The notes below the pieces were generated by a model. It saw only the letters and a list, made by a program, of their open reading frames with translations. It made no database searches and had not been told where the DNA came from. A DNA stretch of 64,000 nt from Heterobilharzia americana (taxonomy: Eukaryota; Platyhelminthes; Trematoda; Strigeidida; Schistosomatidae). Position numbers and translations under genes: made by a program. This document shows positions 1 to 11,880 of the stretch, piece after piece. Location: NCBI GenBank assembly GCA_944470555.2, contig OX104130.1, forward strand, positions 76,327,160 through 76,391,159. Direction: 5' to 3'. Position 1 is the first letter of the stretch. Each line of letters begins with the position of its first letter.

Positions 1-121
1 TAAACATTTGCGGATAACGGTGACTGAAAATAGTCAACCTGCAGTTTCTGCAAAAGTGTTTCCGGAATAGTCATTTAATCTATGGTCATAAGCTAGGGAG
101 CCCGTTGCTATCCACCATAGT

Positions 122-3100
122 ATCATTATTATTTGTTCCTTGGGTTCCTAATGGAACATAGGGCTTCAGTAGCACGTCTATATTCCACTCTGTCCGCTCC
201 AATCTTTTGAACCTGGCTCCACGACTGCCCACAAGCTCTCATTTCCTCCTCGCATGATCTCCTCTATGTCACCCTCAGCTCACACGCCCAACTCGTCGCT
301 TTCCTTCTGGCTTCCACTCGAACGCCTGGCCTGACGCGTGATGTCCCCAGTCGGCCTTCTCAGTGCATGCCCAGTCCAATCCATCTTCACTTCCTTCAAC
401 TGCATATTTATTCAGCGATAGCTTCTTGCTTCGTTAGTTCGTTTCCACAGTGAGTTCCTTGTTACTTATTCATATTATTCTGGCCATCTGATCTTCAGTA
501 ACGAGCCAGCGTAGGCAGTTGTTGATGAATATCTGTAGTTTGTTGGAAATGCCTTTCGTAGCACGCCAAGTCTCTCAGCCATCACGTAGAAGCACTGACT
601 TGACGTTGATGTTGAAACTTGTTCCACATGCTGAGTGCAGTAGAGTATATCTCCACACTGGTTTCAGGCTAATGAACGCCTGTCTTGTTTTTCCGATCCT
701 GGCTTTGAAGTCTTCGTCCGTACCACCTGCACTTGAAACAGTGCTTCCTAGATAGGTGAAGGAGGTTACTTCCTTTAAGTTTCTCCCGTTGACGGTGATT
801 GGAGTTTGTTGTTGTTGCTGGTGTTGGCCGGGTATCTTCATCACCTCTGTCTTCCCCAAGTTCACTTGAAGTCCCGTCTTCCTTCGCTGCCCTGCCTCCT
901 CTGTCAACTTGTTGGATTTTGCCTGCAGATCTGCAAGTTTGTATGACATCAGACATAAGCCATCGGCGAAATCCAAATCTTCTAGGTTCTTTGCCCCAGT
1001 CCAGCGTACCCCCTATTCTCGCTTCTCACTTTTTGTTGCATGATGCAGTCGAGTCAACCACAATCAGGAATATCATGGATGATAGTAGACGGCAGCCTTG
1101 TTTCACTCCTGTCTTCACTTCAAAAGCATCTCTGGGCTTCTCATTGTGAGTTACTTGGCATGTGGCGTCTTCACATGGTTGCTGAATGCGATTGAAAAGG
1201 TTCGTGGCACTAATACCGTAGTGTTGAAGCAACTGCTGGTCAAATTACTTGTCAGTCGACTCCTCGGTAGAAGCTTTTTTCAAATTCGATGAAGTTGAGG
1301 TGAGGTAGAGTGTTGACTACTATTCTATTTTCTGTTCTATGATGATGCGAAGCGTTGCAATTTGGTCTGCACATGATTTGTACTTCCTGAAGCCTGCCTG
1401 TTCCGGTCGCAGTTTTGAATCCAGTGCGTCTTTAAGCCTCTCCAGGATGATGCGGCTTAATATTTTACTTGCTCTGGGTGGACAGGAGAGTGATTCCGCG
1501 CCAGTTCTTGCAAGTACTGAGGTCTCCCTTCTTCGGCAGTTTGACAAGGTAACCCTTCTTCCAATCACTAGCCAGGTACCTTCTCTTCCTTCCACACCTT
1601 CTGCAATAGTGGTGTGGTGTGAGCATGTCCGCTGTTGTCTCTGCATCTGTTCTCAGTGCTTCTGGCGGGATCCCATCTGGTCCTGCTGCTTTCCCACATT
1701 TCAGTAGCTTTATGGCGTTCAGGACTTCCACTTTTGTTGGTGGATTTATGTTCACTTGTAATTCAGCGGCTGCAGGTGGTATTTCTGGACGAAGTGCAGG
1801 TGGTGGTGGTGATCGATTCAAGAGCTTCTTGGAGTGGTCAACCCATCGTTTCCTTTGTTTCTCTTCTTTCGTAATTAGATTTCCGTCATCATCTTTTATT
1901 GGTTTCATCTGTGTTGATCTCTATCCTCCCAGATAGTAACCTAGTTATTCGATATGATGTTGTCAGGTCTCTCCTACCTACAGCCTGTTCTGCTTCACTT
2001 GCCAGTGTGTCGTGGAAGTGTCTTTTGTCTTTGCACGCACTCTTCTTCACTTGTTTGTCCAGTGTAGTGTTTTATACATTGTACTCAGTTCCTCTTCTCG
2101 TTGTTCATCCTTGCACTGGTTTATCTTCTGCTTCACCATCCTCCTCTCCCTGCTCTATCAGCCTTCATGTATCCGTCGAGATCCATTCCTAATCTACTAT
2201 CTTCTTCCTTTCGTATACGGTTATGCAGGTTTCTTTCCACATCTCTTTCAAAGACTTCCAGTGTTCATCCACACAGGTTTCTTCAGGGATGTTCCTCAAT
2301 ATCTCCCATTTTGTCTTGATGGCTGCCTTGAAGATCTCCTTTGTAGTTTCATCCTTCAGTTTGCGAGTGTTGTACTTGAATTTAGGTCTGTCACCAGCTT
2401 CCTTGAAGGCTTTTAACTTGATTTGGAAGGTTCCTTGCACTAGACAGTAAGTGGTGTGAACCTACATCTGCTCCCCTTCTTGACCTTGTGTTAAGTAGAC
2501 TGCGTCTCCATTTTCTTGAGATTGAGATAAAGTCGATTTGATTTTTAGTGTGTCCATCTGGTGAAATCCATGTCACTTTGTGGATATCCTTGTGTTTGTA
2601 CACACTGCACTGCCTACAATCACCAAATCGTTGAATTCGCAGAATTCTGCAAACAATTCTCCATTCTCATTCATTTCACCTAGCGCCTCTCGACCCATGG
2701 TTAGTTCTCTTCCTGTGTTGTCCACTCCCAGTTTGGCATTCATGTCGCCCATTAGAATTTTGATATCGCCAACTGACGTCTTATCCAGTGTTGATTGGAG
2801 TTGTCTGTAGAAATCCTCCTTTTTCTCTTGCTCTGCATTATTTGTAGGTGCATAACATTGTATGATTGTGACCTTTCTTCCTTTTGAGTTGAATCCATCT
2901 TGCTGTCATGATCCTGGAGGAGATTGGTTCCCACTGCATGAGAGCCTTCGATGCTCTTGAGGACATCATGATAGCCACTCCCTCAGTGTGCTCGTGGTTG
3001 GCGTCTGGGTGACCGGAGTAGATTATTGATTCTCCAGTTGACAGTTTGGAGAGTCCACTTCCATTCCATCTGCTTTCGCAAATCCCAAGCACTTCGATGT

Positions 3101-3437
3101 TATACCTTCTCATATCCTTTGCAATCTGGGCTGCCTTACTGGGTTCAAACATGGTGTGAACATTCCATGTCCCCACGTTTACTTTCGCTTTCATCGAGAG
3201 AAGACACATCGGCCAATTGGCTTCCCGAAGGCTTTCACCAACTGGCGTCATTTCGCCTCTCCGATTCCAGCGGGGAATAAGTTTGTTTTCATTTTTTATA
3301 TTTTGTTTGTGCTTTGAAGTTTGTTTAGCGGTTAGATTTGTTTTCCGGGGTAGGGTTGCTATCCCTATGCCCAACCTTCCCTCTATAACCTGGCTTTGGA
3401 CCGGCTAGTAACTAGTTAACTAGTTAACCAGGCGAGG

Positions 3438-3438
<1 letters not shown>
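122..3438 (-). mobile_element. RTE/SR2-like non-LTR retrotransposon copy 1, degenerate
   Basis: Read on the minus strand, the 5' end (about 3438) has an ACTAGTT-rich leader. Next is an AP-endonuclease domain: KVNVGTWNVHTMFEPSK near 3180, VLGICESRWNGSG, NQIDFIS near 2535. Then come a linker and the RT domain: AAGPDGIPPEALR near 1690, LRPEQAGFRKYKSCADQ near 1410, DAFEVKTGVKQGCRLLS near 1110, and the catalytic box as FADG instead of FADD near 970. FTYLGSTVSSAGGTDED lies near 760. The 3' end near 122-140 has the family terminus (GAACCCAAGG..) and a short AAT tail. Many frameshifts and the lost catalytic Asp show it is dead. RTE/SR2 assignment is from domain style, not from a search. Confidence 0.85.

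Positions 3439-3482
<44 letters not shown>
3439..3482. repeat. (TA)22 microsatellite
   Basis: Uninterrupted TA dinucleotides run for 44 nt exactly at the 5' border of RTE copy 1, so it marks or follows the insertion boundary. Confidence 0.95.
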
Positions 3483-3484
<2 letters not shown>

Positions 3485-4050
3485 TTGGTGCCAAGAAGAT
3501 AAAACTACTTAAAGAAGCTAGCAAACGGTTTTCATTGTGAAACACAATGAGAAGTTGACATCCAAAATAAAAACTGGAAGATAAAAAACAAAAAGAAATG
3601 GTTTATAAACTTTTTCAGGTTAAAGGAATAAAAGAATTTTTTATCAATAGTTACAGACAGGTGAAAAATAAACTAAAATAATAGATGTGAAAAGCTAACT
3701 ATAACCTAGCTTATATTCTTGTCTTTGTTTTTATATCGTAAATTTCTAAGTCATTTATCCATGGTCTTTTTCGTTACCATTCTGGCAGTCAATAATTCTT
3801 TGCTAAGTTATATAATATTTGGTTCTTCATTTCAATACATTTTATCGTAGTTAGTCATTTGTCCTTGGAAATAATAATTCACCACTTCCCAAGCGACTTT
3901 TATTTCTCATACTATTCTAAGAGTAGACTTTCAAAATTGTAGTGTGGTGTAACTCCATGTTGAATAGGTTTGTTCGATAATATAGCACACAGCGATACTC
4001 CATTATTTACTAAACGTTTTGAGCATAAATTACTGAGTTGAGAGGTTCTC
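3483..4050. other. No gene seen
   Basis: AT-rich sequence without an open frame, tRNA or recognisable repeat. Confidence 0.5.
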
Positions 4051-4200
4051 CCAGAATTCATTGATTTCCAGATAGTATTCAGTATGGACTGATATCTGTG
4101 AAAGCACTGATGGCCCTGGGATTGCTCCTCAGTGAAGTCGTAGGTGTGAACTAAAGGTGAGTCCCATACTGGGATGAAACACCGCTAATTGATGCCAGAT
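4050..4200. repeat. Degenerate hammerhead-SINE remnant (family B)
   Basis: Contains TATTCAGTATGGACTGATATC (near the family-B 3' end, minus orientation) and GTGAGTCCCATACTGGGATGA (ribozyme stem II, plus orientation). Both are heavily mutated. Confidence 0.45.
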
Positions 4201-4362
4201 TCTCAGAGCTTCTCTAACTGAAGTTACAACATCGATGACTGCTCATAATTGCTATCACCTGCATATGACTATGAGCTTCAACTTATATTCAGATTGTTAT
4301 AGTGACCATATACCACGACGACAAATAACTTTGTAAACCAAATGTGCGCCATCCGCCATTAG

Positions 4363-4834
4363 ATATTCTACCTTGAAATGAATATATGCTGTTGGTTACT
4401 ATCATACTCTACATCATTATTGATTTGTTCAGCCAATTCACCCTTGGTTGATGAATGACTCTTTTCCTCCTAAAATGATTCTACGTTGGGTCTATATCCA
4501 CATATCTACTGATTCACATTTCGTTTGAATGTCATACTTCCAGAAATTCTCTTACATCTTTCAAATCTACTCTTAGCACGATTTCCACGTTCTCACCATC
4601 GAATTTATCATCGTGATTGTCGATAAGCACTGAAATCAAGGGGGGAAAAGTCATGTCACTTAACTGCTAGTTGGTGTTCATGAATTCTTTGAGCAATTCA
4701 ACGGTTAAAAACTGATCAATATAGTTATGTGAACAATTTTCGCAATTGATTTTGTAGATTATATTTGTTTTGTCTTCTTTCGTCAATGGATCCTTTAGTT
4801 TGTACAACATACTGAATAGTGAGTTCATTGGTTT
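4363..4834 (-). repeat. PLE A inverted repeat, left arm
   Basis: About 472 bp that pair with 6601-7072 in inverted orientation (coordinates sum to 11435). Near-identical over most of the length, with mismatches at the inner end. Carries the GIY-YIG start and 3' flank of the element. Confidence 0.85.
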
Positions 4835-6600
4835 GCATGCTTCTGTGGTTCTGAAGGAGCAAAGCAATCGGTTGACTGTTTTTGAGATATCCTTGGTGTA
4901 GGGTAGTGTAACGCGCCTACTGTTTTGAGGCAGCTGCCCTGTCTTCTTTACTACTGGTCAACACTTTTTGATAAGCTTAGGTGAATATTCATTGACTTTG
5001 AACACTTTGTGCAGATATTTTTCTTTGACTTACCGTAGTGCTTCAGTGTTGGAACTGGCTCTTAAGAATAATGTTTGTACACAATACCTCTTATGGACTG
5101 TAGGATGGTTGGTGTTGTAATTCAATATCTGGTTTGCGTGTGCTTGCTTTTCCTACACACTTGAGTTTGTGCGATCCCGCCATATGTACTACTGACGAGT
5201 AAATCTGAGAATAGAATTATCTTGTTGGATTCCTCCTCGCTTTTGAAGCGAATTCCTTCAAATGTTTGGTTGATTAATTTGAATGTGTTTCCTACTTTAT
5301 CTCCTTTGAGAATGTGTCGTCAACGTAGCAAGTCCAAATTTTTGGCTTGATGAGAGGGAGGACCAGTAATTCCACTCGTTGCAGCACAGCTTCAGCAAGG
5401 AATCCTGATATTGAAGTTCCCATAAGTCTCGTTTTTGAGTGTTTGTAAATCTTCCCATTGAATCGCAAATAGGTCGTTAGACATAACTTGATCAATTTCA
5501 CTAGGTTTGAAATCAAGATCTTCGTATAATCAGAAAGGGTTTGATCGTGATATCCATCGTCTCCGTAGCCAAACTTGAGTTGATTGAAGCGAAAAGTGAA
5601 GTCATATCAAAAGGTATCATCTTTTCATCGCTGTCTATTCTTACGTCTTTTATTTTGTCCATAAATTAATTCTGCCCAGCTGACTGACTCTTCACTTCCA
5701 CTAGTCAGATAGTTCACTTTTCTGTAAAAGTATTTCGGCAAGCTGAATGATGGTGGTCCATGTACTGAAACTACTAGTCTTAGTGGAATATCTGTATTAT
5801 GTATCCTGTGTCGATCATAGAACCCCAGTACGACCAGTCTGTTTGCCTTCATCTGACATTCCTCTTCTTTATGACTTGACCTGCTTTTAGTAAACTCCTC
5901 AGTTTCCTTTGGATCAAGTTGTTCAACTGTTTAATTGGGTTACAGTCTAGTGATTGGCAAACACTTTCGTTGTTGAGTAACTGCTGTGCCTTTTTGACAT
6001 AGTTTATCTTGTTCATGATGACTGTTTCCCTTCCTTTGTCTGAAGGCTGTAATGCAATAGCCTTGTCAGTCATTAGTGATCTCAGTCCATTTCTTTCGTC
6101 TGCGTTTGATTCCCTTTGGTTTTCACTAACGGAAAAATTGACTGACGCCGTTTTCATGTTGTTCCTCAACATTTAATCCTTAAGTTTTCAATATAGACTT
6201 GAAAGAAGTACAGAAATCAAGTTTTTTTGCATTTGCAGTGTTGTTGTTCAGTACTTTCTGAAGTAAATCCTATTCTATCTTAGATGGTGGGCACTCTGAA
6301 AGATTCACTGCCTGCTGATCTTTTAATTCTTTATTTGTTTGTTATGATAGCTTGAGTAGTTTGCTGTTCAACTTCTACCTCTTCTCACCTTTGGTTTTAG
6401 TTGCTGTTTTGATGACTGCTGCCAATTTGCCCATTATATCTTTTCTAATGATTCGTTCCAATATTTCTGTTGAGTTGTAATTACTTTGTTGTATTTTGTT
6501 AATCTGTTCTGTTCATCAGACATTAGTAGTCGCACTACTTTTCTTTCATTTGCTTATTCAATCTTACATCCAGTAGGATAGTAGATGGGTGGTCTTTATC

Positions 6601-7072
6601 TAACCAACGAACTCATTACTCAGTATGTTGTACAAACTAAAGGATCCATTGACGAAAGAAGACAAAACAAATATAATCTACAAAATCAATTGCGAAAATT
6701 GTTCACATAACTATATTGATCAGTTTTTAACCGTTGAATTGCTCAAAGAATTCATGAACACCAACTAGCAGTTAAGTGACATGACTTTTCCCCCCTTGAT
6801 TTCAGTGCTTATCGACAATCACGATGATAAATTCGATGGTGAGAACGTGGAAATCGTGCTAAGAGTAGATTTGAAAGATGTAAGAGAATTTCTGGAAGTA
6901 TGACATTCAAACGAAATGTGAATCAGTAGATATGTGGATATAGACCCAACGTAGAATCATTTTAGGAGGAAAAGAGTCATTCATCAACCAAGGGTGAATT
7001 GGCTGAACAAATCAATAATGATGTAGAGTATGATAGTAACCAACAGCATATATTCATTTCAAGGTAGAATAT
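6601..7072 (+). repeat. PLE A inverted repeat, right arm
   Basis: Inverted partner of 4363-4834. The plus strand reads the same KLKDPLTKEDKTNIIYKINC segment, so a truncated copy of the 3' module lies upstream of the main element. Confidence 0.85.
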
Positions 7073-8201
7073 CACATGATATGGGTGAAGGAGATTTAGG
7101 GCTGAATAGGTCAGATTACGATAAAAGCATATCTACTTCAACTAACAGTTTGACCACATCCAGAGTCAATGGAAACACTATCCAAACGTTGGTGTAGTAC
7201 TCAAATATGCCTCACTTTTTTATGAATTTAGTACTGAAAATGTTGCTAAACTCAATGATGTAGCATTTATGACGAAATATCAAAGCTCGGAGAATACAAA
7301 ACCCTTATAATTGAAATTTACATGAATCAACATATTTACAGAAGGTAATATTTTATGAATTCATAAAAATTTCAGTAGAATAATTCAGACATTTTTTCAA
7401 TCAATGCTGAGATAATGAATACGTCTGATGTAAGTAAATATACTTCACTCATGAACATCTTCAGTAGTTAGAAATCACTTAGGTAGAACTTAAGGTTTCG
7501 TTAGCCAGGCAGTTAAAAATTATCAGTGGTTTCGGCACAAGTCAGTTAGTTCAGATTACCTGAATGCAGCTAGCTGACTTGCATGGACCATTATACGTTA
7601 AATAGGATTATGAATTCACAAATAATCTACAAATTACACTTTTCACATTGACATTTCCCATATCTGACAAGTTTTTCAATTGTAAAACTGTATTGTCAAC
7701 AAGCAACGCAACCGTCCAGTGCTGACATCATTCTGACCTGGCTGGCTAAATACACAGAATGGCTTGTAACTATTCAAGTTTCTCACTTATTGATTTCGTC
7801 AAACTGATATTTTTATTTCGATGGTAACACTCTATGATCTTGTCTGAGGGGTGAATTCCAAAAGAAACCTTGTTAACAACACAGTTGGACAGTTTAAAAT
7901 AACTAATCATCTGTGAGAAATGTTAGCATATGCTTTGCAATATATAAATCGTTCGCAAATTAATCATCCTACTTCATTATATAAGGTCTTTTCAAAACTT
8001 GTGAAAAATTTGGGAATGGAAATATAAACGGACTAAAACACTACAGGGAATAAGGTTTAATTACATTATCATGAATAAAGTGGTTGATAAGCCATTCAGG
8101 AATGAAAACTGGTAAGAAATGTACTGATAAAAGGATTTAAGAAGTACTTAACTAATAAAAAAGACTTACATTTGCAAATTCACAGTACAACAAAACTGGT
8201 G
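7073..8201. repeat. Dispersed repeat family D (about 7560-7800) in otherwise empty sequence
   Basis: 7600-7690 (..ATTACACTTTTCACATTGACA..) and 7735-7800 (GACCTGGCTGGCTAAATAC..) recur diverged at 29970-30080, 30585-30700 and 41170-41290. No coding capacity. The rest of the stretch shows nothing recognisable. Confidence 0.5.
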
Positions 8202-8549
8202 TTAAGGAAACTTGAGAATCACCACCATTTCCTTTTGTGCACAGAAGGTGTCAACCCGAATTGAACAGGCTTCTACGACTGTGACAAGTCTCTTATTCTG
8301 TTGTCTGCTGATCACTGTAAATGTCTCAACTGAATTAATATCAGGATTACAGCTTAAGAAGTATTTGGTTATACAGCATCTTGAAATCTTCATTTCAGAA
8401 TGACTTGAGCATATAGACAAGTGATCAAATAAATAAGGATACAGATGCCTTTCCACATAACCTATGTATTTTGCTTCTATAAGCATTTTCAACTTGATAT
8501 AGAGCATAGATATTTTGTCTTTCCCGTACTTTTGCAGTACCCGTTTCAT
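8202..8549 (-). CDS. Unrecognised 115-codon open frame
   Basis: Starts MKRVLQKYGKDKISMLYIK and ends VVILKFP before a stop. Composition is balanced with scattered Cys and no low complexity. No domain is recognised and no copy is seen elsewhere in the window. It could be an exon or pseudogene fragment, or chance in AT-rich DNA. Confidence 0.25.
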   Translation of the reverse strand: MKRVLQKYGKDKISMLYIKLKMLIEAKYIGYVERHLYPYLFDHLSICSSHSEMKISRCCITKYFLSCNPDINSVETFTVISRQQNKRLVTVVEACSIRVDTFCAQKEMVVILKFP

Positions 8550-9044
8550 GGTTCCAAAAACATTATTTTCTTATTATGTCCGTATCAAGACTCTGTTTGA
8601 TACTATCATGCTTATTGTCTCCTTTTAATCGAAGATTGATGCAGATTGACTTGTTTTGAGTTGTAAAGACAGTCTGTTTCCCCGGCTGATGAGTCTTTAA
8701 GGATGTCTAATTTTTAACAGGATTTATTTCAGTGTTTTTATTTCATATTCAGTTCTTCAGTCGAAATATACACATTTTTAGCTCTATCAAACAGAGTTTC
8801 AGTTAAATCCCTTTCGTATTGAATCTGAATAAACCTTTTACGATGAAAATGCTATCCTATCGTTGATTTTTTGTGTATATGAACCTTTCTAAGGAACCAT
8901 GATTCCTAAAAATCTGTTGGTATAATTTTCTGACAAAAAACCGAGATTTGGATGATATGAGTTGAATTTCTCTAACATTGGCTTTGTCTCAGGTTTAATC
9001 TTACATGCAATGAAGATATCAGCTATGTCTCGTTGATATAAATG
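8550..9044. other. No gene seen
   Basis: AT-rich, no motif recognised. Confidence 0.45.
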
Positions 9045-9210
9045 CATTTGAAGGTAGTAGTCTTCAAGGACTGACATCAGCTGGAAAGCAGTTGAGAACC
9101 TGGCAGCACTGCACAGCTGTTTCATTCTATTTTGGGACTCCCCCGCAGTCACCCTCCCGGGATCCAAGCCAGGTTCAACAGCAAACCCATTACCGTCAGG
9201 TCACTGCGTC
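9045..9210 (-). repeat. Hammerhead-SINE family B copy
   Basis: On the minus strand: a tRNA-like B-box remnant, then the hammerhead block (AGTCCC..AGAATGAAACAGCTGTGCAGTGCTGCC), then the 3' unique part ending at GCTGATGTCAGTCC. Core bases are mutated. Confidence 0.65.
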
Positions 9211-9689
9211 GTTATCAGACTTTCTTTTTCATGAATGTATCTAATAAAGTTTAACAATCGTATTTATAATCATTTCGAAACAAATACCAGTCTATTATTA
9301 ATCAGTAGAGTTATGCGAATACGATAATATCCAAAAAGTGGAATAAAAATTTGTTTGAAAAGACGGAAGGAAATTGCAAACTCTAATCCTGGTAAGCCTA
9401 TTGAATGCAAGTAATGTTTTTAAACAAGAAGATTAGGTTTAACATCATGAATTAATGAAGCAGAATCACCTGTCCCGTCAGTATCTTTCAACTTCACTTT
9501 ATTACATCCGATTCTTGAAGAATGTATACTGTAAGTTAAATTACATACGCAAAGAGCTACGAAAACTTGGTAGATAAACTGTGATCTATAGACTTTTGTC
9601 AGTAAGTAATGCAGGTTTAAATCTCTGAAAGAAAACGATGTGCCTAAAAATTATAGAAATGCCTTCTTGAAGAGTACAAGATAGGTCAA

Positions 9690-9905
9690 AACATAAGCCA
9701 AGTGAGGTTCTCTGCTGGCTAACCCTTGACATTAAATGCCAGAATAAGGCGCATCTCAGTGTCATATAATTTGGCCTAGTAGCAACATCGTAAAGTTGGT
9801 GGATAGGACCTATCAGTTATCTCAGTTACCATTTGCTAACCAGTCCCCTCTAATTTGTGTAACTCCATGACCTTAGTGTTAGAGCAGAGCTTTAGGTATG
9901 CAGTA
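9690..9905. repeat. Dispersed repeat family E
   Basis: Segment with CTTGACATTAAATGCCAGAA.. and TTGGCCTAGTAGCAACAT recurs diverged at 36250-36400 (CCTGACATTTAACATCAAG.., TTAGCCTAGTGGTTGGTAAC). The TAGCCTAGTGGTTGGTAAC block resembles a Pol III A box, so a SINE-like origin is possible. Confidence 0.4.
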
Positions 9906-11070
9906 GAACTTGATACCACATCAGATTAATTGATTTTACATAGCACACAATAATAATAATAATAGTACTATGCATTGAAGGTATGAACAGTGTACTTTTA
10001 CACTAATTAGAAAAGTTACCTTAGGTAACCAGCTTGTTGTGACCTCGGCGTTTTTCATTCAGCCTTACTAACCATCTACGTATCATTACTATTTAAGTTG
10101 CTGATTTCATTAGAAATTCACATCACATAATACTCCAAATCACTCTCAGTTTACCGCCTAACTCTATAACACTGGAATATCATTTCCATAACATTCATTA
10201 AGTATTAGTTTATGAGTGAAAGTACAATTCTAAAATTTCGTTGTTATTATGTAATACGTGTAAGTAAATTTTATTTACAATGATGACGTAATAAGCATTG
10301 TATTGTTATCTTATGCAGAAGAAGCCATCTGTGATGTTAAATTTTCAACCCCACCTAGTTAAATCTCTCAAACGTCGGTTTCGAACTTTCTAATACCAAA
10401 CGGTAGGGCTTTTCGTCAGCCTTACAGAAACTGATAATCTCATAAGGGCTTAACACATAAGAAGAAGATTATCTTGAAGATGAATTCGATCTCAGTTAAA
10501 AAATAGCCAAACAGCACCAAGAGTATTGATGCAAATCTCCACCCCCTACGCTGTCCCAGTGAAGCATAACAAACAGAGATCCAACAGGAATGGAGACAGT
10601 GAAATCTATAATTCAATTGAAGATATACCGTAATAAACCTCCTCCGGAACAACTTGTGAAGAGGTCGAAAGAACCAGCCACTGTCTTTTTAACATGAGAC
10701 AGCTGACAAATAAATGAGAACACTTATTCCTTAAATTTGATCAAGGACTACACAGTATAGTAATTAGATTGAAGCACTCTACCACAGACGACTAAGATGG
10801 TCAAGTAAAACATTCACAACACAACTGTTCACTTACAGGACTTAAAGACAATAAGAGTAAGCTATTTTAAAGATGACGGCAATGAACGGCTCATGTACTA
10901 AAAGGCATAACTTTTTTGTGTACTAATATTACATTCAATCTCTGAAGACTGTTTCAAAACAATTTCTAGAGTGTCATTAGAAAGCTTGGACTTCAAAACG
11001 GGGGTAATCGAAAAAGAGTGGTGAAAAATCATCTACTTCCCGAGTTTATGTCATTGTTCACCATTTTGAA
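9906..11070. other. No gene seen
   Basis: Short (AAT)5 near 9950. A 70-codon minus-strand frame at 10440-10652 shows no recognisable domain. Nothing else seen. Confidence 0.4.
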
Positions 11071-11077
11071 AGTACCC

Positions 11078-11215
11078 AGTGGACAATACTCTGGCGTCTG
11101 AGGCTATAATTATGGGGTTCGAGTCTCTGTGTGAATCCCACCACACACTACGGTCCAGGTATATCCAGCTGGCTAGCCTCAAGTAGAACGAAATGCGTCC
11201 TCACATCTAAATAGC
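11078..11215 (+). repeat. Schistosome alpha-type hammerhead SINE (family A) copy, degenerate
   Basis: A-box-like AGTGGACAATACTCTGGCGT, B-box GGGTTCGAGTCTC, then a ribozyme remnant GTATATCCAGCTGGCTAGCC..GAACGAAATGCGTCC. The CUGANGA core is lost. Confidence 0.6.
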
Positions 11216-11231
11216 TAGATTATTCGGACCC

Positions 11232-11866
11232 TTGACCAACCGCTTGAGGAAATGTATGTACTATTCAAATAAGGAGCATGAGAACGGTTGTAGTGGATTG
11301 TGGTTGGCTACATCGTCAGGTAATTGCAGCAAGCTGTTTTCTGAAACGAAAATAACCCGGAAGTTATTAACAAATTTCTCTAATAATGGTTTTACGCTAG
11401 TTAAGTTGCTTTCAGAATGTTGCATATGAATCACAAGGTATGCACTTAGAAATAGGTCGAAGATATTATAGAAAATGATAGATGAAAGAATATCCTTGAA
11501 GTATTCTGCTCCTAAATATAACAAAAACATCCGAAGTTCCATTGCTTTCCACTTATCCACTTCCAATGAGGGTCTTCATCTACGCTGAAGGTCACATGGG
11601 GTTAACTTATCAGAATCTGAAAGCCGCCTATTGATGGCATCTATAACGTGTTTATTTTAACCTTTCAACGTAGAACAATCCATCTTCTTCCACGTAGCTA
11701 CCACCTCACGAACCACACCTAAATACAAGAGATGCATAGACTGCATTGGAAAACAAGTTACCCTATGCAGTAGTAACTTTTTGAAAACTGATGTAGACCT
11801 ATGACGGTCCATTTGCCACTGTTGCCTAAAACTATAATCCGTACCCAGTTCACCAGCATTGTGCAA
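11232..11866 (-). pseudogene. CACTA-type (SmTRC1-like) transposase fragment
   Basis: The minus strand encodes, across one frameshift, LHRVTCFPMQSMHLLYLGVVREVVATW (about 11780-11700) then EVDKWKAMELRMFLLYLGAEYFKDIL (about 11565-11490) and LPDDVANHNPLQPFSCSLFE (about 11320-11261). The order MHLL-x-LGVV-R, WKA-x-E-x-R-x-FLLYxG, DDVxNxGPLxxFSxFxFE is typical of animal CACTA transposases such as schistosome SmTRC1. Only about 200 residues remain and terminal repeats are not seen. Superfamily assignment is from motif memory. Confidence 0.65.
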
Positions 11867-11880
11867 TGGATCGGGTGGAC

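Larger units (their letters stand above)
4363..7072 (-). mobile_element. Penelope-like element (PLE) copy A with inverted end repeats
   Basis: Minus-strand order: an N-terminal block with ALQPSDKGRETVIMNKINYV (about 6080-6000), a segment LGFYDRHRIHNTDIPLRLVVS (about 5830-5770; PLE GLPKIHK..PLRPIVS block), then RT core MGTSISGFLAEAVLQ and IWTCYVDDTF (about 5425-5310). Last comes the start of a GIY-YIG-like domain, NIIYKINCENCSHNYID (about 4765-4715), where the second motif reads YID not YIG. Several stops and frameshifts make it a pseudogene. The 3' region 4363-4834 is repeated inverted at 6601-7072, as in the inverted pseudo-LTR arrangement of Penelope elements. Confidence 0.82.

Noticed and set aside
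799..2450. Several plus-strand open frames rich in Ser/Leu/Phe over RTE copy 1
   Set aside because: They are reverse-strand shadows of the minus-strand endonuclease/RT and lack recognisable domains.
8889..9167. 92-codon minus-strand frame starting MDPGRVTAGESQNRMKQL
   Set aside because: Its start lies in a family B SINE (B box and ribozyme), and the rest is ordinary AT-rich sequence.
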